IMG/VR virus record: IMGVR_UViG_3300044899_000002
Span: 1 to 55,859 of that record
Reading direction: 5' to 3' (one strand)
From: a virus
DNA: 55,859 bases
Under the pieces are notes generated by a model that saw only the letters and a list, made by a program, of their open reading frames with translations, ran no database searches and was not told where the DNA came from. The position numbers were made by a program, and so were the translations under genes. Positions 6,068-14,461 of the stretch are shown here, in pieces; within the stretch, counting starts at the first letter, position 1, and the number at the start of each line of letters is the position of its first letter.

Positions 6068-7901
6068 CAACCCGTTCGCCAAGCGCAAGGGCACGCGGGC
6101 ACCCAAGGCGACACCGCTGCCCCAGCCCGAGGCCATCGACGTGGACGCGCTGCGCTCGGAATACGACCCCGACGAGGCGCGCCGGTTCGAGGAGACTGAC
6201 CGGCCCGTCCCCGATGTCTGGACCGACGAGGGCGTGCTGGACACCGAGCGCGCCCGGCTGATATTCGAGCAGACCCGCGAGTGGCCCGCCGAGCAGCGCA
6301 CCGCCATGCTGACCAGCCTGCGCGCCGCCGAGGTGCGGGCCACGGTCAAAACCAAGTACGCCCACCCCGGTCACCTGGCGGCGGCGTGTGACCCGACGTA
6401 CACCCTGACCCCGGCCCTGGACCTGGTGGGCCAGGCGATAGAGGCGGTGCTGAACAGCCCGCACAAGATCAACCTGTTGATCACCATGCCCCCGCAGGAG
6501 GGCAAGTCCACCACCGGCTCGGTGTGGACCCCGCTGCGCGCCCTCCAGCTCAACCCAAACCGCCGCATCATCCTGGCCACCTACGCCGACGCCCTGGCCG
6601 AGATGCACAGCCGCACGGCACGCGGGTGGATCGAGTCGCATGGCACCGACGTGGTGGACGGCCTGACCAGCCTGGTGGTGCCGGACAAAATCGGCCTCAA
6701 GCTCGCCGCCGGTAACGCCAAGGTGTCGCACTGGGGCGTGGAGGGCGGCAACGGTGGCCTCCTGGCCGCTGGCATCGGTGCCCGCATGACGGGTATGCCT
6801 GCGGACTTGATGATCATTGACGACCCGTTCAAGAATGCCGTGGAGGCCGACAGCGCCACCCACCGCAACAAGGTGGACACCTGGTTCAGCACCGTCGCGC
6901 TCACCCGCCTCGCGCCGGACGCCAGCGTCATCCTCATCCAGACCCGGTGGCACCCCGAGGACCTGGCGGGCAAGATTCTCGCGGGCGAGAAAATGCTGGA
7001 CAAGTCCGAGCGGTCCTGGCGTCACATCAACATCCCCGCCATCGCCGAGGACGGCATCAAGGACGCGCTACGCCGCCCCGTCGGCACGCCGATGGTGTCC
7101 GCGCGAGACACGCCCGAGGCCAAACGCAATTTCCCCATGACGCGCAAACAGGTCGGCGAGCGCACTTGGTACGCCCTCTATCAGGGCAGCCCCACCAACC
7201 CGGCGGGCGGGATATTCCAGCGCGCGTGGTTCGACCCCCGCCTACCCCAGCCGCCCGATTACCCCATCGCCAGCATCGTGGGCGTGGACCCCGCCGACAG
7301 CGGCGAGGGCGACGAGGCGGGCATCCTGGCCGGGTCCCTCTACGCCGAGGGTGGCCAGGCCAAGATTGCCCTGACCCATGACCGCTCGGGGCACTACACC
7401 AGCGACCAGTGGGCCACCGTGGCGGTGACGCTCGCCCTGGAGGTCGGTGCGCGCGTGCTGGCCGTGGAGGGCTACACCACCGCCAAGACATACCTGCGAG
7501 TGGTCCGCCAGGCGTACACCGCCCAGCACAACGAGGCGGTGGCCAAGCGTGCTCGGGGCGAGCTGCTGACGCCGGTAGAGCAGCGGGCCATCCCCGACAT
7601 GCCGCCGTTCCTGATCAAGCCGTGGCGGGGTCCCAGCAAGGCCGACGCCATCGCGCGCTCGGGTGCGCTGTCGCAGTCGTTCGAGGTGGGCCGTGCCCGC
7701 ACCGTGGAGTTCAGCCTGCGCGTGTTCGAGGAACAGGCGTGCGATTGGAACGCCGGACAGCACCAGCCCGACCGGGTGGCGGCGGCGGTCATCGTCCACG
7801 ACGAGCTGATGGAACTGGCGGGCGGTCAGATGACGGTGGCCACGCCGGTCAACCGAACCCCGGCACCCCCGCCCGCCTGGATGCGGCGCAAAATCGGTTA
7901 G
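6060..7901 (+). CDS. terL: Terminase large subunit
   Basis: A 613-residue DNA-packaging motor and headful/cos nuclease. The ATPase domain has an atypical Walker A (MPPQEGKST, residues 143-151), Walker B LMIIDD (about 250-255) and a coupling-type motif ILIQTRWHPED (about 291-301). The RNase H-like nuclease domain starts at GVDPADSG (D410), with E470 in AVEGY and a late Asp region near the C-terminus. Length is normal for the family. Start ATG at 6060 lies within the end of the upstream gene. It acts at the portal during packaging. Confidence 0.95.
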   Translation: MPDNPFAKRKGTRAPKATPLPQPEAIDVDALRSEYDPDEARRFEETDRPVPDVWTDEGVLDTERARLIFEQTREWPAEQRTAMLTSLRAAEVRATVKTKYAHPGHLAAACDPTYTLTPALDLVGQAIEAVLNSPHKINLLITMPPQEGKSTTGSVWTPLRALQLNPNRRIILATYADALAEMHSRTARGWIESHGTDVVDGLTSLVVPDKIGLKLAAGNAKVSHWGVEGGNGGLLAAGIGARMTGMPADLMIIDDPFKNAVEADSATHRNKVDTWFSTVALTRLAPDASVILIQTRWHPEDLAGKILAGEKMLDKSERSWRHINIPAIAEDGIKDALRRPVGTPMVSARDTPEAKRNFPMTRKQVGERTWYALYQGSPTNPAGGIFQRAWFDPRLPQPPDYPIASIVGVDPADSGEGDEAGILAGSLYAEGGQAKIALTHDRSGHYTSDQWATVAVTLALEVGARVLAVEGYTTAKTYLRVVRQAYTAQHNEAVAKRARGELLTPVEQRAIPDMPPFLIKPWRGPSKADAIARSGALSQSFEVGRARTVEFSLRVFEEQACDWNAGQHQPDRVAAAVIVHDELMELAGGQMTVATPVNRTPAPPPAWMRRKIG

Positions 7902-7946
7902 CTGACAAATAGGCTGATCTGCTGGCCAACCCTGGCGGCATGTTTG

Positions 7947-8522
7947 CTAGTCGCCGAGCTTGGCCATGACCTCGGTGCGGTAGTTGGTCACCGGCACGAT
8001 GGGCAACCCCATCTGCTGGCACACCGCTGCGCCGACGACGGCGGCGTCCGCCTCGTTGTTGTCGCTGATGTCGGCCTCGGGGAACAGCTTGATGGCAGCG
8101 GCCAACACCTCGTCCTTGGATGCGTTGCCCTTGCCGGTGGCGAACTTGGCCCGCGCCGAGGTGGCCACGATGGTCAGCGGCACGTCGTACTCCTCGCACA
8201 GCATGATGACCTCGCCCCATATCCAGGGCAGCACCCACGCGCCCTCACCGCGAGCGCCGAACGCCAGCCCCTCCATGCCCACGCGGTCAGGCTTGTCCTC
8301 GCGGAAACACCACTCAATCTGTTCCAGCAGCGACTTGACCCGGCGGGCCATCGCGCGCTTGCTCTTGTCCTTGGTGGGTTTGGGCGCGCCGACGCGGGCC
8401 ACGTCCATCTGGAACTCCACCGGCTCGCCCTCCTGGCGCGCCGGGCGCGAGGGTGGCCACGTCGCCAGGTCGATGCGCGCGAGGCCGGTGCCGGTCAGGC
8501 TGGTGTCTATCCCCAGAACCAT
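7947..8522 (-). CDS. RuvC-like Holliday junction resolvase
   Basis: A 191-residue RNase H-fold nuclease: LGIDTS at the N-terminus (D6), GMEGLAFG in the middle (catalytic Glu), a K-rich stretch FATGKGNASKDEV, and a C-terminal Asp cluster (DNNEADAAVVG). This order of acidic residues is the RuvC/YqgF-like pattern. Phage resolvases trim branched replicating DNA before packaging, which fits its place next to the terminase. It lies on the opposite strand, in an island inside the head operon. The ATG at 8522 overlaps the stop of the upstream small gene. Confidence 0.85.
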   Translation of the reverse strand: MVLGIDTSLTGTGLARIDLATWPPSRPARQEGEPVEFQMDVARVGAPKPTKDKSKRAMARRVKSLLEQIEWCFREDKPDRVGMEGLAFGARGEGAWVLPWIWGEVIMLCEEYDVPLTIVATSARAKFATGKGNASKDEVLAAAIKLFPEADISDNNEADAAVVGAAVCQQMGLPIVPVTNYRTEVMAKLGD

Positions 8523-8716
8523 CACCACAGCAGGGCACCCGTCAGCGGGCCGTGGTCCACGTTCTCCTCCAGGTGATACGCCGGGCGCGGGCACAGCCAG
8601 CCCTCGGGGGTCAGCACCCCGCAGCGGTGTCGGGTTCCGGCGGCGGTGAACTCATGCCCCACCACGTCATCGTGGTCGGTCATGTCCACGCCGCAACGGC
8701 ATAGGGCGATGTCCAT
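8522..8716 (-). CDS. Small His/Cys-rich protein, leaderless gene
   Basis: A 64-residue protein with four cysteines (C-R-C near residue 6, later RC and LC) and several histidines. This suggests a zinc-bound fold, although the spacing is not a classical finger. The ATG at 8716 stands 6 nt after the -10 box TAACAT, with no ribosome-binding site, so it is predicted to be translated from a leaderless mRNA. Coupled by TGATG to the resolvase gene. Confidence 0.75.
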   Translation of the reverse strand: MDIALCRCGVDMTDHDDVVGHEFTAAGTRHRCGVLTPEGWLCPRPAYHLEENVDHGPLTGALLW

Positions 8717-8722
8717 GCCGTC

Positions 8723-8751
8723 ATGTTACCCGACATGTTCGGGATTGTCGT
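8723..8751 (-). promoter_or_regulatory. Class II promoter with palindromic operator, divergent
   Basis: Minus strand: ACGACA (8751-8746), 17-nt spacer, TAACAT (8728-8723), start codon at 8716. The spacer holds the palindrome CCCGACATGTTCGGG (8729-8743, 5-bp arms). On the plus strand a second box TACCCT (8751-8756) serves the divergent gene at 8763, so one operator could control both directions. No 5' hairpin is present. Confidence 0.7.
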
Positions 8752-8762
8752 ACCCTTGGGCC
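8751..8762 (+). promoter_or_regulatory. Predicted leaderless promoter -10 box
   Basis: TACCCT (8751-8756) lies 6 nt before the ATG at 8763, with no Shine-Dalgarno. It abuts the -35 of the divergent class II promoter. Confidence 0.55.
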
Positions 8763-9188
8763 ATGTCCCTCATCGTGCTCATCGTGTGGTTCCTCGCCAT
8801 CGCCCGCGTCACCCGGCTCATCAACGCGGACACCATCCTGGACGCCCCGCGCGCCTGGCTGGCCACCCGTGCGGTGACCGCCCGCGAGGACGCCAACCTG
8901 GCCAAGGCCGACGGGCGCGAGCTGTTCCCCCGCCAGCCCCTCCAGCGCCGGGCGGCGCGGTGGGAGAAAACGCTGGCGTTCACACAGTGCCCGTGGTGCG
9001 TCGGCATGTGGCTGGCCCTGCTGTCCGCGTGGGCACCGATGGTCCTGCTGTCCTGGTTCTCCCGCCCCTGGTACCTGGACGCGGTGGTCTACCTCGCGCT
9101 GGCGCTGGCGGCGTCCCACCTCGTCGGGGTGTTCGCCCGGTTCGCCGACACCGAGGAAATCGAGTTCGAGGACGATGACGCTGCGTAG
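8763..9188 (+). CDS. DUF1360-like membrane protein
   Basis: A 141-residue protein with three hydrophobic segments (residues about 1-17, 80-97 and 101-121). The motif FTQCPWCVGMW at about 76-86 matches the C-x-x-C-x-G-x-W signature of DUF1360 membrane proteins found in bacteria and phages. The acidic C-terminus probably faces the cytoplasm. Function of the family is unknown. The start at 8763 is chosen because it follows the -10 box in leaderless geometry; upstream in-frame starts would overlap the divergent promoter. Confidence 0.8.
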   Translation: MSLIVLIVWFLAIARVTRLINADTILDAPRAWLATRAVTAREDANLAKADGRELFPRQPLQRRAARWEKTLAFTQCPWCVGMWLALLSAWAPMVLLSWFSRPWYLDAVVYLALALAASHLVGVFARFADTEEIEFEDDDAA

Positions 9189-9201
9189 CACGGGCACCGG
9201 C

Positions 9202-9213
9202 TAACCTGCTCAC
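9202..9213 (+). promoter_or_regulatory. Predicted leaderless promoter -10 box
   Basis: TAACCT (9202-9207) lies 6 nt before the ATG of the portal gene at 9214. No Shine-Dalgarno is visible. Confidence 0.55.
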
Positions 9214-11130
9214 ATGGCCCCGTCCACTATGCGCGTCGTGCGCCGTCCCAAGGGCAGCGCACCGCGTCGGGCGCTGACTGCCGCATCGCAGCCGGTGGAC
9301 CCCGGCAAGTCCTCGCCCCGCACCAACCTCGGCAGCGCCAGCCGTTCGGACTGGCAGGCCGAGGCGTGGGACATGTTGGACATCGTTGGCGAGCTGGGTT
9401 ACGTCGTCGCCTGGATTGCCGCCAGCGTCAGCCGCGTTCGGCTCATCGCATCCGAGATCGACCCGAACACCGGACTACCCACGGGTGGCCTCGCCGAGGA
9501 CGCAGACGGCAACCTGACGCCCGAGCAGCAGCGTGTCGCGGCCATCATCCGGTCCATCGCTGGCGGGCCACAGGGTCAGTCGCAAATGCAGAAGCGTGTC
9601 GCCGAGTGCCTTTACGTCCCCGGCGAGCACTGGCTGGCCATCCTGGACCGGGGCGAGCGGTTCCCCGACGGCACCCCGATGGCCTCCTGGTTCGTCATCA
9701 CCCGCGACGAGTGGCGCAAGCGCACCACCGGCAACAGCGTCGGCGAGGTGGAGATTGACCTGCCCGACGGGGACAAGCACATCGTGGTGGGCGGCGTGGA
9801 CCGATTCATCCGCGTGTGGAACCCCCGCCCTCGCCGGGCCAAGGAACCCCACAGCCTGGTGCGCTCGGCCCTGGACCCCCTGCGCGAAATCGTCCGCACC
9901 ACCAAGAAAATCAAGGTGGCCGACAAGTCCCGGCTGATCGGCAACGGCGTGGTGTTCCTGCCCGCCGAGATGAGCCTGCCCGCCGCGCAGGCACCCGTGG
10001 CCGACAACCAGCCCGGTGCCCCCATCCCCGTCGTCCAGGGCGTCGGCGCTGCCGACCAGCTCGCCAACCTGATCTATCAGCAGGCCGTCGCGGCGGTGGA
10101 GGACGACGACAGCCAGGCGGCGGTCGTGCCCCTGCTGGCCACCGTCCCCGGCGAACACCTCGGCAAGATTTTCCACCTCAAGATCGGCGATGAGGTCACC
10201 GAGATCGAGCTGAAAAAGCGCAACGACGCCATTGCGCGCCTGGCGATGTCGCTGAACATCAGCCCCGAGCGCCTGCTGGGGTTGTCGCAGGGCAACCACT
10301 GGAGTGCGTGGGCCATCGGGGACGAGGATGTCCAGTCCCACATCAAGCCCATCGTTGAGACGCTGGTGTCCGCCATCAACCGCGAGGTCCTGCGGGTGGT
10401 GCTGGAGCGCGAGGGCATCGACGCGAGCAAGTATTGCCTGTGGTACGACGCCAGCGGGCTGACCGCTGACCCCGACCTGACCGACGAGGCGAACAAGGCG
10501 CGCGAGCTGGGCGCACTGCGCAACGAGGTCTACCTGCGGATGCTCGGGCTGCCCGAGGACGGTGGCCACGACCTCACCACGCTGGAGGGTGCGCAGGCGT
10601 GGGCGCGCGAGGCCATCATCCAGGACCCCACGCTCATCACCACGCTCGCGCCGCTGCTGGACGGCGAGCTGGCGGACATCGAGTGGCCGACGCCGCAGCC
10701 TGCGTTGCCGCCTGGCCAGGACCCCGCCGAGGACCCCGACGCGGTGGACACGGGCGAGCCGACCACCGACGAGGACCCCGACGACTCGGCCAGCGCCAGC
10801 ATTCACTCGCTGCACAGCCGGGCCGAGTTCATCCTGGCCGAGCGCCTGTTGACCAGCCGCGCCCTGGAGCTGGCCGGTAAGCGCCGGTTCAGCATCAGCG
10901 ACCGCGACCAAAAGGCACGGTTGCGCGGGCTGGCCCCGCACGATTACCACCGCGTCATGGGGCCGGTGAGCGCCGCCGAGGTGCCCAAGCTGATCAGCGG
11001 GTGGGACAACGCCCTGGCCGACCATGCCATTGAGCTGCTGGGCATCGACACCGACGCCATGCGCGCCGCCGTCAAGGCCAAGGTGGTCGCGCAGCTCACC
11101 GCGCCGACCATCGACGTGGAGGCGTCCTGA
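9214..11130 (+). CDS. Portal protein
   Basis: A 638-residue protein of the length and composition of actinophage portals: a basic N-terminus, a helical body with SDWQAEAWDML, and a long acidic linker rich in Pro/Asp near residues 500-530. It is called from position between terminase and the MuF/protease gene, and from the portal-like segment EIELKKRNDAIARLAMSLNI followed by sequence resembling the stem/crown region. It would form the dodecameric ring at the capsid vertex. It overlaps the next gene by TGATG. Confidence 0.85.
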   Translation: MAPSTMRVVRRPKGSAPRRALTAASQPVDPGKSSPRTNLGSASRSDWQAEAWDMLDIVGELGYVVAWIAASVSRVRLIASEIDPNTGLPTGGLAEDADGNLTPEQQRVAAIIRSIAGGPQGQSQMQKRVAECLYVPGEHWLAILDRGERFPDGTPMASWFVITRDEWRKRTTGNSVGEVEIDLPDGDKHIVVGGVDRFIRVWNPRPRRAKEPHSLVRSALDPLREIVRTTKKIKVADKSRLIGNGVVFLPAEMSLPAAQAPVADNQPGAPIPVVQGVGAADQLANLIYQQAVAAVEDDDSQAAVVPLLATVPGEHLGKIFHLKIGDEVTEIELKKRNDAIARLAMSLNISPERLLGLSQGNHWSAWAIGDEDVQSHIKPIVETLVSAINREVLRVVLEREGIDASKYCLWYDASGLTADPDLTDEANKARELGALRNEVYLRMLGLPEDGGHDLTTLEGAQAWAREAIIQDPTLITTLAPLLDGELADIEWPTPQPALPPGQDPAEDPDAVDTGEPTTDEDPDDSASASIHSLHSRAEFILAERLLTSRALELAGKRRFSISDRDQKARLRGLAPHDYHRVMGPVSAAEVPKLISGWDNALADHAIELLGIDTDAMRAAVKAKVVAQLTAPTIDVEAS

Positions 11131-13688
11131 TGTGGCCCGAGCGTGGTGAGGCGCTGTCTCGAACCATTGATTTCGAGGATGCCCTGGCCGACCTCTACGC
11201 CGAGGGTTTGAATCGGTACGTGGTGGATGTCCACCCGATGGTGGTGCCCGCACTCACTGCCGCGACCTTGCCGCCGGACCCCGATGCCGTCGATGAAACG
11301 TCGAACCTCTGGGATCAGCTAGCGGCCAGCCTGATCCTAGCTGGCTTGTCAACCCTGTGGGTATTGGCCCTGCTGGAGACACTGGAGGCGCTGGGTATCC
11401 CCATTCCCAGCCTGCCCGAGCTGGGTAACCGGCGACCGGCCCCGACGGTGCCGCCCGAGGTGCTGCGCTCGGTGACTCGGCACGCCACCAGCATCACCCG
11501 CACCGAGGTCCTGGAGGCGGTGGAGGTCATCGAGAACGACGACGACCTGCGCCTGGCCCGCGATGATTTCCTGGCCAGCCAGCGCGAGATCGTCGCCCGG
11601 CCCCCGGCCATGATCCGCGACCGGGTGAGCGCGGCGGTGAGGGACGCTACCCCCGACATCGACGCCTCCCCGGTCGCACAGGTGCAGCGCACCCCTGCCC
11701 CGGCAGCGCCGACCGTTGACGTGGCAGCGCCGACCATTGCCGCCCCAGCCGCCGACCCCGTGCCCGACATCGAGGTGGTCGTGGTCAACCAGCGGGCAGC
11801 GGCGTCCTCGGCGCTGACGCCGGGCAGCGAGGTCGTGCGCGACGTGGCCCGGCTGTCGGGATACCAGGCCGCAGGCGTCCAGAACGCCGCCGTCATCACC
11901 GCCGCCAAGCTGTCCGAGGACGAGCTGGAGAAAACCTGGATTGCCACGATTGACGGCAAGACTCGCAATACCCATTTCGCCGCCGACGGCCAGCGCGCAC
12001 CCCTTGCCGGTAGTTTCACGGTGGGCGGCGCATCGCTGCGTTTCCCTGGTGACCCAGACGGCCCGCCGGATGAGGTCGCAAATTGCCGGTGCCGCGTAGG
12101 CGTGCTGGCACCCGACGAGGAGCTGCCCGATGAGGTTGACCGCCACACCGAACGCCTCAACGGGCGCGACTCGGTGCAGCGCAACCGCGTCGGCAGCCAG
12201 GCCGACGAGATCGAACGACGGGCGGCGGATGGCGTCGTCCGCGCCCGCGACGACGTGGACGAGCACGGGCGCGTCAGTCAAACCGCAGCGGGCGGATGGA
12301 CTGCCCCGAGTGAACAGGAGTACGACATGCCAGGCCAGCGCGTAGTCAACACCGTGGAGGGCGGCAGCACCGTCGTGCTGTCCGACGGCACCGACGGCGA
12401 GACGTTCCGCACGTTCACCGACCAGCCCATTGCGTTCATCGGCATCGAGACGAGCGACGGGCGGATGCTCAAGGACGGCATTGAGCTGTCCATGCGCGAT
12501 TTCCCGCTGCCGGTCATGTGGTGCGAGCAGTCGTCCGGCGGGCATTACGACAGCTACACCGTGGGCGTGGCCGAGGCCGCGAGCGTGGACGGCGACACCG
12601 TGCGCGGGTCCGGCTACTGGCTGAACACCGACAAGGCCAACGAGGCGTTCGAGACGGCCAGCCGTCTGGTGTCCCGGCCCTCGGTGGACCTCGCCGCCAC
12701 CGAGTGGATGCTGACCGACGAGGACGGCAACGAGATCACCGAGGAGCAATGGTGGGACATGCCCATCGACGCCAAGGTCATCCAGACCATCACCAAGGCC
12801 GAGCTGATCGGCTTCACGATGGTCGCCACGCCAGCGTTCGGGGACACCCGCATCGAGTTCAACCCCGAGCGCGAGTCCAGGGACGCCGCCATCGTCGCCA
12901 GCGCCGCCGATGATTTCCGGCCCCGCGTCTACCCGGCGGGGATGTTCGCAGACCCCGGCCTGTCCGAGCCAACCGAGATTCACATGCGCGAGGACGGGCG
13001 CATCGTCGGCCACCTGGCCTGTTTCGGGGCGTGCCACCGCAGCATCCAGGCGCAGTGCGTCATGGCCCCACGCTCGCCGTCGGCATACAGCCAGTTCCTC
13101 ACCTCGCCCTCGGTGGCCCTGGACGACGGCAAGCGCCAGCGCGTCGGGCGGCTCACCGTCGGCACCGGCCACGCGCCGGACACCGCCAGCGCGGCGGTGG
13201 CAATGGCCCACTACGACAACACCGGGGCGTGCTTTGCCCTGGTGACCGTCGGCGAGGATGCGCATGGCATCTGGGTGTCCGGCGTGGCCGCACCGTGGGC
13301 GACCGCCGAGCAGATCGAGATGGGGCTGTCCGCCCCGCTGTCCGGCGACTGGCGCGATTTCGGCCAGGGGTTGGACCTCATCGCCGCCCTGGCCGTCAAC
13401 ACGCCGGGGTTCGCCGTGCGTGGCCGCGACGACGCGCAGGGCCGTCCCGTGGCCCTGGTCGCCAGCCTCGGCCCGTCGCCGACCGGCGAGCGCGGCAAGT
13501 CGGGCGCGGCGCTGTCCGCCGACGCCATCGGCGACATCGTGACCCGCGCGGTGACCGCTGCCCTGGCGCAGCGCGACACCGACACCGAGGTGGCCGCGTT
13601 GCTCGCTGCCGTCCCGGCCAAGGCTGGCCCGGCACCGACGCCGCCGACCGCCGACGAGGAACTGGCCGAGCTGCTGGCGCGCATCTGA
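11130..13688 (+). CDS. MuF-like minor capsid protein fused to capsid maturation protease
   Basis: An 852-residue multidomain protein. Residues about 265-330 form a MuF-type domain (TIDGKTRNTHFAADGQ... ending CRCRVGVL). Residues about 400-580 look like an HK97-type prohead protease, with GHYDS and the late AELIGFTMVATPAFGDT segment. The C-terminal part (about 610-790) has the DGRIVGHLACFGACHRS...HYDNTG...SGDWR pattern that I know from actinophage head proteins but for which I know no function. An in-frame ATG at 12327 has CAGGAG 7 nt upstream and could initiate the protease alone. Confidence 0.85.
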   Translation: MWPERGEALSRTIDFEDALADLYAEGLNRYVVDVHPMVVPALTAATLPPDPDAVDETSNLWDQLAASLILAGLSTLWVLALLETLEALGIPIPSLPELGNRRPAPTVPPEVLRSVTRHATSITRTEVLEAVEVIENDDDLRLARDDFLASQREIVARPPAMIRDRVSAAVRDATPDIDASPVAQVQRTPAPAAPTVDVAAPTIAAPAADPVPDIEVVVVNQRAAASSALTPGSEVVRDVARLSGYQAAGVQNAAVITAAKLSEDELEKTWIATIDGKTRNTHFAADGQRAPLAGSFTVGGASLRFPGDPDGPPDEVANCRCRVGVLAPDEELPDEVDRHTERLNGRDSVQRNRVGSQADEIERRAADGVVRARDDVDEHGRVSQTAAGGWTAPSEQEYDMPGQRVVNTVEGGSTVVLSDGTDGETFRTFTDQPIAFIGIETSDGRMLKDGIELSMRDFPLPVMWCEQSSGGHYDSYTVGVAEAASVDGDTVRGSGYWLNTDKANEAFETASRLVSRPSVDLAATEWMLTDEDGNEITEEQWWDMPIDAKVIQTITKAELIGFTMVATPAFGDTRIEFNPERESRDAAIVASAADDFRPRVYPAGMFADPGLSEPTEIHMREDGRIVGHLACFGACHRSIQAQCVMAPRSPSAYSQFLTSPSVALDDGKRQRVGRLTVGTGHAPDTASAAVAMAHYDNTGACFALVTVGEDAHGIWVSGVAAPWATAEQIEMGLSAPLSGDWRDFGQGLDLIAALAVNTPGFAVRGRDDAQGRPVALVASLGPSPTGERGKSGAALSADAIGDIVTRAVTAALAQRDTDTEVAALLAAVPAKAGPAPTPPTADEELAELLARI

Positions 13689-13930
13689 TGGGGTGCTCAT
13701 GCGGCGGTAAGACATCGGCCAACAGCAGCGACACCCTCGGGTACTACGTCGTGCTGCCCAACGGGCGCGGCATCCTCCCCGAGGGGTTCGACCCTGCGAC
13801 GTTCGACCCCGATGACCGCACAGCGGTCGCGCCGTATTTCGGCGTCTACGAGGCCAACGCACAGGTGACCCTCAACCGTGGCGGGACCATCAAGCGGCTC
13901 AAACGTCAGCCAGCCTCGGCCACCGCGTAG
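13688..13930 (+). CDS. Small head-region protein, function unknown
   Basis: An 80-residue protein starting MGCSCGGK, with two cysteines near the N-terminus and a soluble aromatic-rich body (YYVVLPNGRGI). Its ATG overlaps the stop of the MuF/protease gene (TGATG). It is the last gene before a strong hairpin at 13947. Probably virion-related from position only. Confidence 0.75.
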   Translation: MGCSCGGKTSANSSDTLGYYVVLPNGRGILPEGFDPATFDPDDRTAVAPYFGVYEANAQVTLNRGGTIKRLKRQPASATA

Positions 13931-13946
13931 AGGTCCCGCAACGCAA

Positions 13947-13978
13947 CGAACCCCCGACCCTGATGGGCCGGGGGTTCG
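13947..13978. terminator. Bidirectional hairpin between convergent genes
   Basis: A perfect 10-bp stem CGAACCCCCG/CGGGGGTTCG, extended inside by CCC/GGG around a TGAT loop, lies between the ends of convergent genes (13930 plus, 13991 minus). No U-tract follows on either side, as is common in actinobacteria. Confidence 0.75.
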
Positions 13979-13990
13979 GTGTTGGTGGGG

Positions 13991-14257
13991 TCAGGCAGCG
14001 GCAACCACCGCCTCGGTCACCATGTCGTGGGTGATGCCGCCCGCGCCGTAGTTGCGGCGCACCATGCTGGCGCTGACGTACCCGGCGTTGATGCGGGCGG
14101 CGGCACCGAGCGCGTGGGCGACGTTCTTGGGGCTGGCGTCGATGGCCCCGACCTCGAACAGCGCGCGGGCAATCTGGACCTCGATGGTGCTGGCCTCGGT
14201 GTGCGCGATGGCGGTGCGGAACTCGCGGTCAATGTCGGCGGCGGTGTGGATGCTCAT
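13991..14257 (-). CDS. Small helical protein, function unknown
   Basis: An 88-residue Ala-rich protein with three or four helices; the pattern NVAHALGAAARINAGYVSASMVRR could be helix-turn-helix-like but is too weak to call. It is the only gene of a minus-strand island inside the capsid region and has its own class I promoter cassette (copy 10). AGGAG precedes the ATG at 14257. The island must be expressed against the flow of late head transcription. Confidence 0.75.
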   Translation of the reverse strand: MSIHTAADIDREFRTAIAHTEASTIEVQIARALFEVGAIDASPKNVAHALGAAARINAGYVSASMVRRNYGAGGITHDMVTEAVVAAA

Positions 14258-14278
14258 GGGGTTCTCCTGTGGGGTGAG

Positions 14279-14334
14279 GGCGGGCCGTTCCCGCCGAACA
14301 AGGACAACAATACCGTAAAACTCGGGATTGTCAA
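14279..14334 (-). promoter_or_regulatory. Class I promoter-hairpin cassette, copy 10
   Basis: Minus strand: TTGACA (14334-14329), 16-nt spacer CCCGAGTTTTACGG, TATTGT (14312-14307), hairpin GGCGGG-AACGG-CCCGCC (14295-14279), then AGGAG and the ATG at 14257. It stands about 9 kb from the left-end set, inside the head operon. Confidence 0.88.
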
Positions 14335-14361
14335 ACCCAACGCCCCCGGTCGCTGCACACC

Positions 14362-14414
14362 GTTCCCCTACAGTTCGGCGCAGAGGGAACCTGGCCGGTT
14401 GTGTACCGGGGAAC
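14362..14414 (+). promoter_or_regulatory. Structured 5' region of capsid gene with alternative hairpins
   Basis: GTTCCCC (14362-14368) can pair either with GGGAAC (14385-14390) or with GGGGAAC (14408-14414), giving two mutually exclusive stems upstream of the capsid start at 14462. A possible -10 TACAGT lies at about 14370-14375, so whether the first arm is transcribed is not certain. Confidence 0.4.
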
Positions 14415-14461
14415 GCTCGCCCGAGACAACGCAAGTAGTTGACCGAACCGAGGAGTTCGCA

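Noticed and set aside
6060-7901. A separate small-terminase gene near the large terminase.
   Set aside because: No small HTH-type gene is present upstream; the only candidate carries a P-loop, so the role is left open rather than assigned.
9475-13862. Long open frames on the minus strand opposite portal and MuF/protease (up to about 840 residues), and a similar one at 24814-27669.
   Set aside because: They are third-position GC shadows: low-complexity Arg/Gly/Ala/Val-rich translations, no ribosome-binding sites, and the plus-strand frames carry recognisable domains.
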